Positions 55,782 to 63,767 of a DNA stretch of 64,000 nt are shown in pieces; positions within the stretch are counted from its first letter, which is position 1, and the number at the start of each line of letters is the position of its first letter. The notes beneath the pieces were generated by a model, which made no database searches, was not told where the DNA came from, and worked only from the letters and a program-made list of their open reading frames with translations. Source of the stretch: Candidatus Methanoperedens sp. (lineage in GTDB: Archaea > Halobacteriota > Methanosarcinia > Methanosarcinales > Methanoperedenaceae); contig JAPZAS010000017.1 in the NCBI GenBank assembly GCA_027460525.1, forward strand, positions 1 through 64,000. The letters run 5' to 3'. The translations under genes and the position numbers were made by a program.

Positions 55782-57241
55782 AACTTAAAAATCTCCTTTT
55801 TATTATTTAAAAAACTGATAAATATCTCCTTTTCTTTTGAATTTAACTGTGAAAAAACCGCATAAATTGTGATAATAATTAATAATATCGAAGCAAAAAT
55901 AAAAGTATAACCATTTAATAGTTGAATAATAAAATATGATATACTAAATATTGATGACGTATGAAGAAATAATTTTTTCCAATTCATAAATTTGATTCTT
56001 AATTTAATTTGAAGATATATTATCAAAGTTAAAACATAAAATACATAAGAGATTAAATATGCATAAGCAATGCCATTAATGCCTTTTTCAATAAACAAAT
56101 TTAATAATATTACGAAAGAAATCGCCCAAAGAATATTTAGCAAAAATGACCCCCAAACTTTAGCAGTTCCCTGTAGAAAGACACCCTGAATTAGTCCGAT
56201 AGATATTACAAATGTTGTAATGGTCATTATGAATGTTGGAAACCAAGCATCGTTATATGTTGACCCATATAATAATTCTATAATGATTTTCGAGAACAAT
56301 CCCATCACTACCGTCAAAGGAAGTAATATTAAAATCAATATCTTGGTTACATCAGAGAATGTATGGGATAATTTTTCTTTATCTATAGAATCAAGTTCTG
56401 AAATAAGAGGAAAAAGTGGAACAGATATAGCAGATGGTATAAATAATAGACTACTTGAAAGAGTACTCGCGATTCTGAAAAATCCCACTGCTTCAAATCC
56501 TATGTTGATTGCTAAAAGAGTATTAGCGTACAAACTAGCAATCGAAATAACGATTACTGCTAAAAAAGATGGTATTGAGTAATTAATTAAGGTTTTATAT
56601 TGTTTTAGGTTATTTATATTGAAATTTAATGAAATCCCTGTAGTATGGGGTCGTAAATAAACAATGAATATAAATATATTTATGATCGTTGCTAATAAAG
56701 ATGCAATTACAGCACCTATGAGACCGTAAAAATAAATGGAAACCACAAATAATGCGATCGCTATTGAAGTTTTGAGTACATTAATTTTCGATAAAAGAGT
56801 TATCTGATGAAGCCCTTGAAGTAAGTAATTTCCAATATCTGCATAAGCATTAAAGATGACAACAAGAGACGATATTGCTATTAAACTTACTAAAATTGGC
56901 TCGTTATATACTTTAGAAAAATAGCCTGCACTAAGGTAATATATTATTGATGAAAACAAAGAGAAGACGAAAATCAAAACGATTGAAGTTGATAAAATAT
57001 GACCTGTTTCTTCATTTGATTTTGATGCCGCTATATATCTGGTCAAAGCAACTGGAATGCTAAAAGTAGCCATCAAAGATGCCATTGTCTGTAAATTTCC
57101 TAATATCGAAAATATGCCTAAATCAGATGGCCCCAACAGCCGAGCGACGACTATAGATTGAACTAACATCATTAATTTTATCAAAACTGATGCTATAAGT
57201 GTATAAGCAGCGCCTTTGGCTAGACGTTCAAGTACAATCAC
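55778..57241 (-). CDS. Polysaccharide flippase (Wzx/MATE-like)
   Basis: The 487-residue protein has about 14 hydrophobic segments, beginning LAKGAAYTLIASVLIKLMML then SIVVARLLGPSDLGIFSILG, a common start of the polysaccharide_synt family. It should move the lipid-linked repeat unit across the membrane. It starts a leftward unit and was formerly followed by a GT4 gene now reduced to a remnant. Confidence 0.88.
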   Translation of the reverse strand: MIVLERLAKGAAYTLIASVLIKLMMLVQSIVVARLLGPSDLGIFSILGNLQTMASLMATFSIPVALTRYIAASKSNEETGHILSTSIVLIFVFSLFSSIIYYLSAGYFSKVYNEPILVSLIAISSLVVIFNAYADIGNYLLQGLHQITLLSKINVLKTSIAIALFVVSIYFYGLIGAVIASLLATIINIFIFIVYLRPHTTGISLNFNINNLKQYKTLINYSIPSFLAVIVISIASLYANTLLAINIGFEAVGFFRIASTLSSSLLFIPSAISVPLFPLISELDSIDKEKLSHTFSDVTKILILILLPLTVVMGLFSKIIIELLYGSTYNDAWFPTFIMTITTFVISIGLIQGVFLQGTAKVWGSFLLNILWAISFVILLNLFIEKGINGIAYAYLISYVFYVLTLIIYLQIKLRIKFMNWKKLFLHTSSIFSISYFIIQLLNGYTFIFASILLIIITIYAVFSQLNSKEKEIFISFLNNKKEIFKF

Positions 57242-57298
57242 TTAATTCACCGACCTTCCCTCCTCAATCCAAGCCTCACCGTATTATTCCTAACTGTA

Positions 57299-58321
57299 TT
57301 ATTCCTCAACGTCACTCACCACATTCTGTTGATTTCGTTTCTTTTGCAATATGCAAAACAGATGATATTTGCCACAGCGAGGATCTGGAGAGGGTTTGAT
57401 AATTTGTTTCACTAAATTCAATTTTTTAACAATTTTCATCGAAGTTATTAATGTATAAAGGTTATTGACTGAGCGCCTCAAAGTATTTTTTTGTTTGGTC
57501 AGAATAGTCCTAATTCCTACTAAGTAAGGATACCCCAAACATTCAATATGAATGAGATCAAACCCAATTTCTTTTGCAATATAATAACAGGTATTAAAAG
57601 AAAGGTATTGCATATGTTCAAAATCCACTCGGAACAGTACGGGATCATTTTCGAATAGTGAAAAAGAAGCATTTGGAGTCCATATTAATAATAGACCCCC
57701 TTCTTTTAAAAGATTATTAGCCGTTTTGATGGATGACATTGGATCCAGTGGGTGTTCAATAAAGTCATTAAGAATAATCAAATCATATTTTTTAGAATTA
57801 TCTATTTCTTCAATTCGATATCTGAAAACAGTTTTTATATTAAGGTATTCTCTCGCGAAGTGCACTGCATCTTGATCTAAATCAACACCATACACATTAG
57901 CTCCTAATTTTTTCAATCGTACTAAAGTTTCACCTCTCCCAAATCCAACATCTAATACATCAGCACCTTTAAGATCAATTAATGAAGATATCTCTTTAAT
58001 TCTCAAATCCTCCCATGGATCTAATGATAAAATTCGTTTAGCTTCAATGGAAGTAAAATTATTACTACCCCCTGAATGTGTTTCGAAATATTTAGAATAA
58101 CAATCATTCAGTTGACATTCATTGGGTGCAGGCGATACAAAAAAAGAGTGGCAATTATTGCAATACTTAATGATTAATCGGTCTGGGCGAATGAAACTAT
58201 TTTTTCCATCGAAATTGCAAAACGGACATTTACGATCATACAATTTATCGATGTCCCAATCGTGGATTCTTCTAGCATCAAGTGGTGATAATTTTTTAAT
58301 GTCTGTGTGATTCGTTTTCAT
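57299..58321 (-). CDS. Zinc-ribbon class I methyltransferase
   Basis: An N-terminal zinc ribbon (CPFCNFDGKNSF then YCNNCHSFFVSPAPNECQL) leads to a SAM-binding core: ADVLDVGFGRGETLVRLKKL, VYGVDLDQDAVHFA, YDLIILNDFIEHPLDP. A C-terminal helical part ends at 340 residues. Methyltransferases of this type work on nucleotide- or lipid-linked sugars. Confidence 0.82.
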   Translation of the reverse strand: MKTNHTDIKKLSPLDARRIHDWDIDKLYDRKCPFCNFDGKNSFIRPDRLIIKYCNNCHSFFVSPAPNECQLNDCYSKYFETHSGGSNNFTSIEAKRILSLDPWEDLRIKEISSLIDLKGADVLDVGFGRGETLVRLKKLGANVYGVDLDQDAVHFAREYLNIKTVFRYRIEEIDNSKKYDLIILNDFIEHPLDPMSSIKTANNLLKEGGLLLIWTPNASFSLFENDPVLFRVDFEHMQYLSFNTCYYIAKEIGFDLIHIECLGYPYLVGIRTILTKQKNTLRRSVNNLYTLITSMKIVKKLNLVKQIIKPSPDPRCGKYHLFCILQKKRNQQNVVSDVEE

Positions 58322-58336
58322 ATTGCTTCATCCGAC

Positions 58337-59422
58337 TTAACTTTTCTTAAGTTGCGAAAATATTTCCACGATTTCTTCACTCGCCTTCCCATCCCCATAC
58401 GGATTCACCCAATTCCCATCTTTCCCCATCATCCTCCGTACACCTTCAACAATCCTCCCACTATCACACCCCACCAGTACATTCGCACCCACCTCCACAG
58501 TCTCAGGCCGCTCAGTATTATCCCGCAACGTCACACACCCAACACCCAGAACACATGCCTCTTCCTGCAAACCCCCGCTATCGGATAAAACAAGCTTCGC
58601 ACTGCTCTCAAGCTGCAAGAACTCAAGATACCCCAGAGGTTCAATCATCAGCGTACCAGAGGGCACATCAAATCCAAACTCCGATATCATCTTTACAGTA
58701 CGCGGGTGTGCGGGAAACACGACATGCATCCCGAACTCCTCATACACACGTCTGAAACCATCAAGAATCCCTGCAAGCCGCACCCTGTCATCCACATTTT
58801 CGGCACGGTGTACAGTGGCAAGGAAATACTCGCCCTCAACAAGACCAAGCCTTTCCTGAATTTCCACCTTTGCCTTTGCTATCTCAAGGTTCTGGTACAC
58901 CGCATCCACAATGGTATTGCCTGTGACAAAAATACGCTCATCAGGGATGCCCTCATCCAGAAGGTACCGCCTTGACGTCTCAGTAGGCGCAAAAAGATAA
59001 TCAGAGATATGATCGGTAATTACCCTGTTTATCTCCTCAGGCATCCGGCGGTCAAAACTGCGAAGCCCTGCTTCCACATGCCCCACCAGAATGTGAAGTT
59101 TGGATGCTGCAAGAGCACATGCAAGCACGGTATTGGTATCACCCTGCACTAGAACCACATCAGGCACATCCCGCATCAGGATCTCCTCAATGCCGGAAAG
59201 CATGGTAGCAGTCTGCCGACCGTGGGTGCCTGAGCCAACATCCAGATTGTAGCGTGCAGACGGGAGGTTGAGTTCTTCAAAGAACACACGGTCCATCTCG
59301 AAAGAATAATGCTGTCCTGTGTGCAGGATATAATAATCAAGACCACGCCGCTCACACTCACGGATAATGGGGCTCATTTTTATAATCTCAGGGCGGGTGC
59401 CGAGAATGATTGCGATCTTCAT
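58337..59422 (-). CDS. wecB: UDP-N-acetylglucosamine 2-epimerase (copy 1)
   Basis: The enzyme makes UDP-ManNAc from UDP-GlcNAc. The diagnostic blocks are MKIAIILGTRPEIIKMSPII, VLVQGDTNTVLACALAASKL, HVEAGLRSFDRRMPEEINR, ATVHRAENVD and LVLSDSGGLQEEA. ATG 59422 is used; the frame also extends to a TTG at 59431. About 361 residues. It differs considerably from copy 2, so it is not a recent duplicate. It follows the WecB-WecC chimera with overlapping ends. Confidence 0.92.
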   Translation of the reverse strand: MKIAIILGTRPEIIKMSPIIRECERRGLDYYILHTGQHYSFEMDRVFFEELNLPSARYNLDVGSGTHGRQTATMLSGIEEILMRDVPDVVLVQGDTNTVLACALAASKLHILVGHVEAGLRSFDRRMPEEINRVITDHISDYLFAPTETSRRYLLDEGIPDERIFVTGNTIVDAVYQNLEIAKAKVEIQERLGLVEGEYFLATVHRAENVDDRVRLAGILDGFRRVYEEFGMHVVFPAHPRTVKMISEFGFDVPSGTLMIEPLGYLEFLQLESSAKLVLSDSGGLQEEACVLGVGCVTLRDNTERPETVEVGANVLVGCDSGRIVEGVRRMMGKDGNWVNPYGDGKASEEIVEIFSQLKKS

Positions 59423-59427
59423 GAAAA

Positions 59428-59778
59428 TCAACTGCCATATTTTGTCGGAGGGCTGTTCTTATCCCCACGCTCTATAACCTTATACACAAACCCTGCACCA
59501 ATGAACCCATCCATATCCACAACATTCCGACGATCCACAATAAAAGAATGCTTCTGCCGTTGTGAGGGCAAGTTCCTGACAAAAACCGAATTACTGATCG
59601 CCCAGCCCAGTAAAGCGACCATATAGCCCGAAGGCTTCTTCCCTGCTCTTAAAAGAGCTTCCACAGTCAGATTATATGTATGCATAGGGATAAAATCATA
59701 CACCTTGCGAAGTTCACGGGACAGCGGTGCGCACTTGATGAACTGGGGACGGGCGCCAACGATAGAGATGATTTTCAT
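59428..59778 (-). pseudogene. Chimeric remnant: wecB 5' end joined to a decayed wecC-like 3' end
   Basis: The first 25 codons ([20 protein letters not shown]) are those of the copy-2 epimerase. The rest reads [31 protein letters not shown], then [20 protein letters not shown], which fits the C-terminal part of UDP-ManNAc/UDP-sugar 6-dehydrogenases (WecC-type) with deletions. The NAD-binding and catalytic Cys regions are absent. It keeps the full wecB promoter (TATA box 59805-59814), so it may be transcribed into the downstream wecB. Confidence 0.7.
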
Positions 59779-59997
59779 GTTCTGCTCTTAGATATGACAC
59801 GGGATATATAAATAAAGGTAGTGCAGATGGCTGCGCCGGCGCCGGTGATTATATAATTCAAGAAAGTCTATTTTTGAGACGCATCGCTTCTGAAATTACC
59901 TGCTGGTGTCTTTGCGCACTTTGCGATCATTGGGTGGGTGTTTTGTTCTGGAGGCTGAATTGGTTTCTTCTGTGCGCCATAACTGTATAAATCTATT

Positions 59998-61071
59998 TTA
60001 ATATCTTTTTTGAAAATTCATAGATTGTGCCAATTGGAGAATCCTTTTGCTTGCGCCCTTGCCGCCAAAAACCTTCCTCTGTCCACCCCTTGGAGACAAA
60101 CTGCGCACCCCCTCTAATATTTTCCTCTTCTCCGCCCCCACCAGCACATTCCACCCTCCCTCCAGCGTCTCCACCCATTCAGTATTCTCCCGCAGCGTGA
60201 TGCATGGCACTCCGAGCACATACGCCTCCTTCTGGATCCCCCCTGAATCGGTCAGTATCTTCCCGGCATTTGCCATCAGCCTCAGCATATCCAGATATCC
60301 CAGAGGCTTGATCAGCTTCACATTCTCAGGCATCAGCAGCCCATATTCCCTCAGGTATTTCTCAGTCCTGGGATGCACAGGGAACACCACAACCCTCCCT
60401 GCCTCACGCAGCGCCCCGATGATATTCGTCATGTTCTCCCTGCTGTCTGTATTACCCGGACGGTGTACTGTGATCACAAGATACTTACCCTTCTCAAGCG
60501 CAAGCTCCTCGATTATCCCGGATTTCTTCTCAGCTATCTTCAGATTATACTCAAGCGCATCCACCATCACATCCCCCACCAGATGCACGCCTGCTGTAAT
60601 ACCTTCATTTGCCAGATTATCCACCGCAGTCTGCGTAGGGCAAAACAACAGGTCAGATGTATGGTCTGTCAGTACCCTGTTGATCTCCTCGGGCATGCTC
60701 CTGTCAAAACTGCGCAATCCCGCCTCCACATGCGCCACCTTTATATGGAGCTTCGCCGCAGCCAGCGCGCCTGCAAGGGTGGAGTTGGTGTCGCCGTAGA
60801 CTATGACCAGATCCGGCTTCTCTTTCATGAGCACCTTTTCTATCTCGATGAGAATTTTTCCAGTCTGCTCACCGTGGCTGCCTGAGCCGATGCCCAGATT
60901 GTAATCAGGTTTCGGGATATTTAGCTCCTCAAAAAATATATCCGACATCTCATGATCATAGTGTTGCCCCGTATGCACCAGTATCTCCTCATGCTCCTTT
61001 CGCAGTTCGCGGGACAGCGGCGCGCACTTGATGAACTGGGGGCGGGCGCCAACGATAGAGATGAGCTTCAT
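59998..61071 (-). CDS. wecB: UDP-N-acetylglucosamine 2-epimerase (copy 2)
   Basis: A complete 357-residue epimerase: [96 protein letters not shown]. Its 5' end and promoter are the source, or a sibling, of the repeated fragments at 59.7, 62.2 and 63.1 kb. The TATA box is 27 bases before the ATG and no ribosome site is seen, pointing to a leaderless message. Confidence 0.93.
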   Translation of the reverse strand: MKLISIVGARPQFIKCAPLSRELRKEHEEILVHTGQHYDHEMSDIFFEELNIPKPDYNLGIGSGSHGEQTGKILIEIEKVLMKEKPDLVIVYGDTNSTLAGALAAAKLHIKVAHVEAGLRSFDRSMPEEINRVLTDHTSDLLFCPTQTAVDNLANEGITAGVHLVGDVMVDALEYNLKIAEKKSGIIEELALEKGKYLVITVHRPGNTDSRENMTNIIGALREAGRVVVFPVHPRTEKYLREYGLLMPENVKLIKPLGYLDMLRLMANAGKILTDSGGIQKEAYVLGVPCITLRENTEWVETLEGGWNVLVGAEKRKILEGVRSLSPRGGQRKVFGGKGASKRILQLAQSMNFQKRY

Positions 61072-61097
61072 GTTCTGCTCTTAGATATAACGCGGGA

Positions 61098-61107
61098 TAT
61101 ATAAATA
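61098..61107 (-). promoter_or_regulatory. wecB TATA box
   Basis: TATATAAATA on the plus strand (TATTTATATA for the gene) lies 27 bases from the ATG at 61071. The same box at the same distance precedes the three other wecB 5' copies (59805-59814, 62266-62275, 63139-63148), each with the same GAGCAGAAC directly before the ATG. Confidence 0.75.
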
Positions 61108-61139
61108 GGGCGCTTTTGGACATGCGAGGATTTTTGGGC

Positions 61140-61254
61140 TCGTGGTTGCCCCGGTTCTTGCAGGGGGCCACAACTCGGGGCGTTCATAAACCGAGACTTC
61201 GGTTTACGCAGTGTTGGGGTATGCGAAGCATACCCCTCGTTTGATAAAACTTTC
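61140..61254 (-). repeat. Hairpin-rich repeat element, copy 2
   Basis: The stems are AAACCGA/TCGGTTT with a four-base loop (61188-61205) and a 9-bp GGGGTATGC/GCATACCCC with a three-base loop (61216-61236). TTTGATAAAACTTTC follows at 61240-61254. Order and sequence match copy 1 at 34.5 kb. It lies directly upstream of the wecB promoter, transcribed side unknown. Confidence 0.6.
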
Positions 61255-61370
61255 ATAAGTTTTTTCATCTGCGGTTAATATTTTTCAGACCGGAGGTTAT
61301 TTGGGATTTCTACTGGCGCGCCTGGACTGTTGGAAGATATGGGCAATGTTTTCTACATCAAGTCATATCT

Positions 61371-61628
61371 TCAATTAGATGCTTCTTGGTTTATTTTTTC
61401 ACGTATCCATGAGCCGATCAGCTTATCATAGCTCTTTTTTTTCTTCTGGGCTATTTTATTAAGCTTTGCAGAAAGATCGCTATCTATCTCCAGCATTATC
61501 CTGCGTTTAGCAAGATGAACTTCGATTTCAACCGGCTCTGTGTCTTCTATATACTCTGCGAAACTGTGGCTATCCCAGTAGTCAGCCGCTTCTTCCAGCG
61601 ATTTGAAATCTGGTGTTTTTTTTGTCAT
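61371..61628 (-). CDS. CopG-like antitoxin (module 1)
   Basis: The 85-residue protein has an acidic N-terminus (DFKSLEEAADYWDSHSFAEY) and a ribbon-helix-helix-like C-terminus (RRIMLEIDSDLSAKLNKIAQ). This is the form of the CopG/BrnA-type antitoxins in PF12441-like modules. Its ATG overlaps the toxin stop (ATGA). It is homologous to the 62421-62684 protein. Confidence 0.75.
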   Translation of the reverse strand: MTKKTPDFKSLEEAADYWDSHSFAEYIEDTEPVEIEVHLAKRRIMLEIDSDLSAKLNKIAQKKKKSYDKLIGSWIREKINQEASN

Positions 61629-61903
61629 AATTTTAAATATATTGATTTTTCCTTAGTATCCATTTCTCGTGCGCTTATTATTAATGCTTCGTTTGTTCTC
61701 TTGAAGATGAAGACTACGAATAACAGACGGTTTGCATCTGTGCTGCCAAGAGCATAATATATATTTTCTTTAACATAATTTCCTGCTGGACCACGCCTGA
61801 ACTTTGGTTTATTCTTAAAAACATCTTCAACTTCGGTTACAGTAACATTATGCTTATAGCGTATTTTTTCAACAATCTCATCAAGCCAGATTATCCTATC
61901 AAT
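61625..61903 (-). CDS. BrnT-like toxin (module 1), no standard start codon
   Basis: The frame gives about 92 residues with BrnT-type features: IIWLDEIVEKIRYKHNVTVT, EVEDVFKNKPKFRRG and LLFVVFIFKRTNEALIISAR. No ATG, GTG or TTG precedes the conserved start. The ATT at 61903 (or ATA at 61909) lies where the second module has TTG, with GGTGAT 10 or 4 bases upstream. Either the toxin starts at ATT/ATA or its 5' end was cut by the adjacent wecB fragment. Confidence 0.65.
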   Translation of the reverse strand: MDRIIWLDEIVEKIRYKHNVTVTEVEDVFKNKPKFRRGPAGNYVKENIYYALGSTDANRLLFVVFIFKRTNEALIISAREMDTKEKSIYLKL

Positions 61904-61934
61904 CCTTATTTATATCACCATCCATTCCCAAAAA

Positions 61935-62239
61935 GGCTTCTTCCATATTACACCTGTTGGTCTCTTCAGGTATCATTCTGTCAAAACTGCGCACTCCTGC
62001 CATCACATACCCAGCTTTTATACAAGGTTGGATGCTGCCAGCACGCCTGTTAGCGTTGAGTTTGTCTCGCCTAACACAAGCGCCATATCATGTTCTTCTT
62101 TTAAAAGCACCCTTTCAATTTCGATGAGCATCCTGCCCCGTGTGCACCATCACCTTCCCATGCTCCTTTCGCAGTTCGCGGGACAGCGGCGCGCATTTGA
62201 TGAACTGGGGCGGGCGCCAACGATGGAGATGAGCTTCAT
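61935..62239 (-). pseudogene. Decayed wecB 5' copy (about the first 120 codons)
   Basis: From the ATG at 62239 the sequence follows copy-2 wecB ([18 protein letters not shown]), then loses bases (GGGCGGGCG has one G fewer; the QHYDHEMSD region is deleted). It resumes at EIERVLLKEEHDMALV, then GETNSTLTGVLAASN and VRSFDRMIPEETN in shifting frames. The promoter box at 62266-62275 is intact. Toxin module 1 begins where the similarity ends. Confidence 0.8.
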
Positions 62240-62314
62240 GTTCTGCTCTTAGATATGACGCGGGATATATAAATAGGGCGCTTTTGGACATGCGGAGGCT
62301 GGTGGTTGCGCCCT

Positions 62315-62332
62315 CCCGAGGCGCGACTCGGG
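62315..62332. repeat. CCCGAG/CTCGGG hairpin, partial element copy 3
   Basis: A six-base stem with a six-base loop, flanked by GCCCT and GGCGTTCATCTGC. It matches the first stem of copy 1 at 34.5 kb and the stem at 63188-63205, and sits 40 bases upstream of the wecB-type TATA box. Confidence 0.55.
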
Positions 62333-62420
62333 GCGTTCATCTGCAGTAAATTGTCGCCCGCATCGCACATAAATTCAAAAATCATAAAAAACCATATCCA
62401 ATTGGATAAATATATTAAGG

Positions 62421-62684
62421 TTATTCCGCTTCTGCAAGTTGACCATGAAGCAACTCGTTTGCAAGATAATTGACAGAAACCCCTTTTTTCCTCGCCAATT
62501 CCTGAAGCAATTCTGCTGTTCTGGAATCCAATTCTATTAGATAATGTCTTTTCTGAATGTCGACCTTAATTTCCACATCTTCAAATTCATCCAGGTAGTC
62601 TGCGCTGTTATGGGTATCCCAGAACTCGGCAGCTTCTTCGTATGTTTTAAACTCTTCCGGTATTTTCTTAACTTTTTTTGGCAT
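62421..62684 (-). CDS. CopG-like antitoxin (module 2)
   Basis: The 87 residues parallel module 1: FKTYEEAAEFWDTHNSADYL, then YLIELDSRTAELLQELARKK as a ribbon-helix-helix-like end. The start overlaps the end of the toxin gene by 17 bases. The charge pattern and order (toxin first) are the same as in module 1, so the modules are related by duplication or separate insertion. Confidence 0.75.
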   Translation of the reverse strand: MPKKVKKIPEEFKTYEEAAEFWDTHNSADYLDEFEDVEIKVDIQKRHYLIELDSRTAELLQELARKKGVSVNYLANELLHGQLAEAE

Positions 62685-62952
62685 TGTAGTATTTCCGCTC
62701 TTGAACTGTCATATCTCTTGCAGATATTATGAGTGCTATCATAGGTGATTTATAAATGAATACTATAAAAAGATACCGCCCTGAATGAGTTCGACCATAT
62801 GCAACATAAATATCTTCTCCTTTCACTCTACCTCGCTGTGCGCGGCGAAATAAACCATTTGAGAGCAAGGCGTCTTCGACTTCCTCGCCGGTAACATTAT
62901 GCTTCACCTCTATCTTTGATGTGAACTTTTCAATCCAGATGATCTCTTTCAA
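62668..62952 (-). CDS. BrnT-like toxin (module 2)
   Basis: From TTG 62952 (or ATG 62958) the protein reads LKEIIWIEKFTSKIEVKHNV, then EEVEDALLSNGLFRRAQRG and YLFIVFIYKSPMIALIISAR, matching module 1 block by block. The frame runs open into the upstream wecB fragment to 63033, but those residues derive from wecB in a wrong frame. BrnT-like toxins are RNases with a RelE-like fold. Confidence 0.72.
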   Translation of the reverse strand: MKEIIWIEKFTSKIEVKHNVTGEEVEDALLSNGLFRRAQRGRVKGEDIYVAYGRTHSGRYLFIVFIYKSPMIALIISARDMTVQERKYYNAKKS

Positions 62953-62994
62953 CCACATGACATGCCACAGCCTGATTAGAACGGTGTTTCTTTC

Positions 62995-63112
62995 AGTCGC
63001 AGTGCTGCCCCGTATGCACCAGTACCTCCTCATGCTCCTTTCGCAGTTCCCGGGACAGCGGCGCGCACTTGATGAACTGGGGGCGGGCGCCCACGATGGA
63101 GATGAGCTTCAT
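62995..63112 (-). pseudogene. wecB 5' copy, about the first 38 codons
   Basis: The ATG at 63112 and the codons to [18 protein letters not shown] and VLVHTGQH are those of copy-2 wecB with a few substitutions; similarity then stops and the toxin module starts within about 40 bases. The promoter (63139-63148) is intact, so it could drive transcription of toxin module 2. Confidence 0.82.
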
Positions 63113-63187
63113 GTTCTGCTCTTAGATATGACGTGGGATATATAAATAGGGCGCTTTTGGACACGCGGAGACTGGTGGTTGCACCCT

Positions 63188-63205
63188 CCCGAGGCGCGAC
63201 TCGGG
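63188..63205. repeat. CCCGAG/CTCGGG hairpin, partial element copy 4
   Basis: The same stem and loop as at 62315-62332 with identical flanks (GACTCGGGGCGTTCATCTGC), again 40 bases upstream of a wecB-type TATA box. Confidence 0.55.
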
Positions 63206-63329
63206 GCGTTCATCTGCGGTTTGTTATTTGCGCTATCGGTTGCCCTTTTTGCCTATCGGCGCGCCGAACTGTTAAACATTTTAAGCATAGTCCAATCTTT
63301 CCTCCTGTGCCCGCCCGGCTGTATTCTCA

Positions 63330-63390
63330 ATGCTCCTTCAACAATTCTCGGACAGCGGTACGCACTTGATGAACCACCTTACCGGGAAGA
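63330..63390 (-). pseudogene. Very short wecB remnant
   Basis: The stretch containing CTCGGACAGCGGTACGCAC and TTGATGAAC on the plus strand repeats the codons of the wecB segment '[11 protein letters not shown]' and lacks the start and promoter. It marks the outer edge of the repeat nest. Confidence 0.5.
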
Positions 63391-63767
63391 TGGAAACGCG
63401 TAGACCAATGACGTTGACCATTGCAGAGCAACACAACAAAAACGGCCCGGAAAGGATTAGTCGTGAACTCAACGATTTAACCATAGGCTCGATACGTTAT
63501 TACCGCCGAAGAGCGGCGCATGCACAAGGTCTGGGGTCGCAACCCCGGCGCGGCAAATGTTTTACAAAGATGTTCTTGCTTGCTTCGCAAAATCAAAAAT
63601 GATGCAATCGGACCATTTGCCTCTCCACATCACTCAACTATGCACGCGGATTATCATCATAATATTTATACAATATTTATAGCGATGACTATAAATCGTA
63701 AAGAGGTGTAATGGGTTTTAGCGGATTAAGGTGGAGCTTTCATGCATTCGAAGTAAGGGAGATTAAT
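63391..63767. other. Intergenic region before the last gene
   Basis: I find no gene with good start and coding character. AT-rich boxes (ATAATATTTATACAATATTTAT, in pieces around 63659-63681) are likely promoter elements of the rightward gene at 63768. Confidence 0.4.

Noticed and set aside
59832-59990. GC-rich palindrome GCGCCGGCGCCGG as a regulatory site or origin
   Set aside because: It is short and unaccompanied by other repeats or replication genes.
61068-61268. A leftward frame starting with a leader-like peptide over hairpin copy 2
   Set aside because: Its first residues resemble those of the frame at 34.65 kb (KVLS), but only because of the shared DNA repeat; no conserved protein is evident beyond it.
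63133-63711. Several rightward frames of 60-90 codons near the window end
   Set aside because: They cross wecB fragments and promoters in the antisense direction and show no family pattern.
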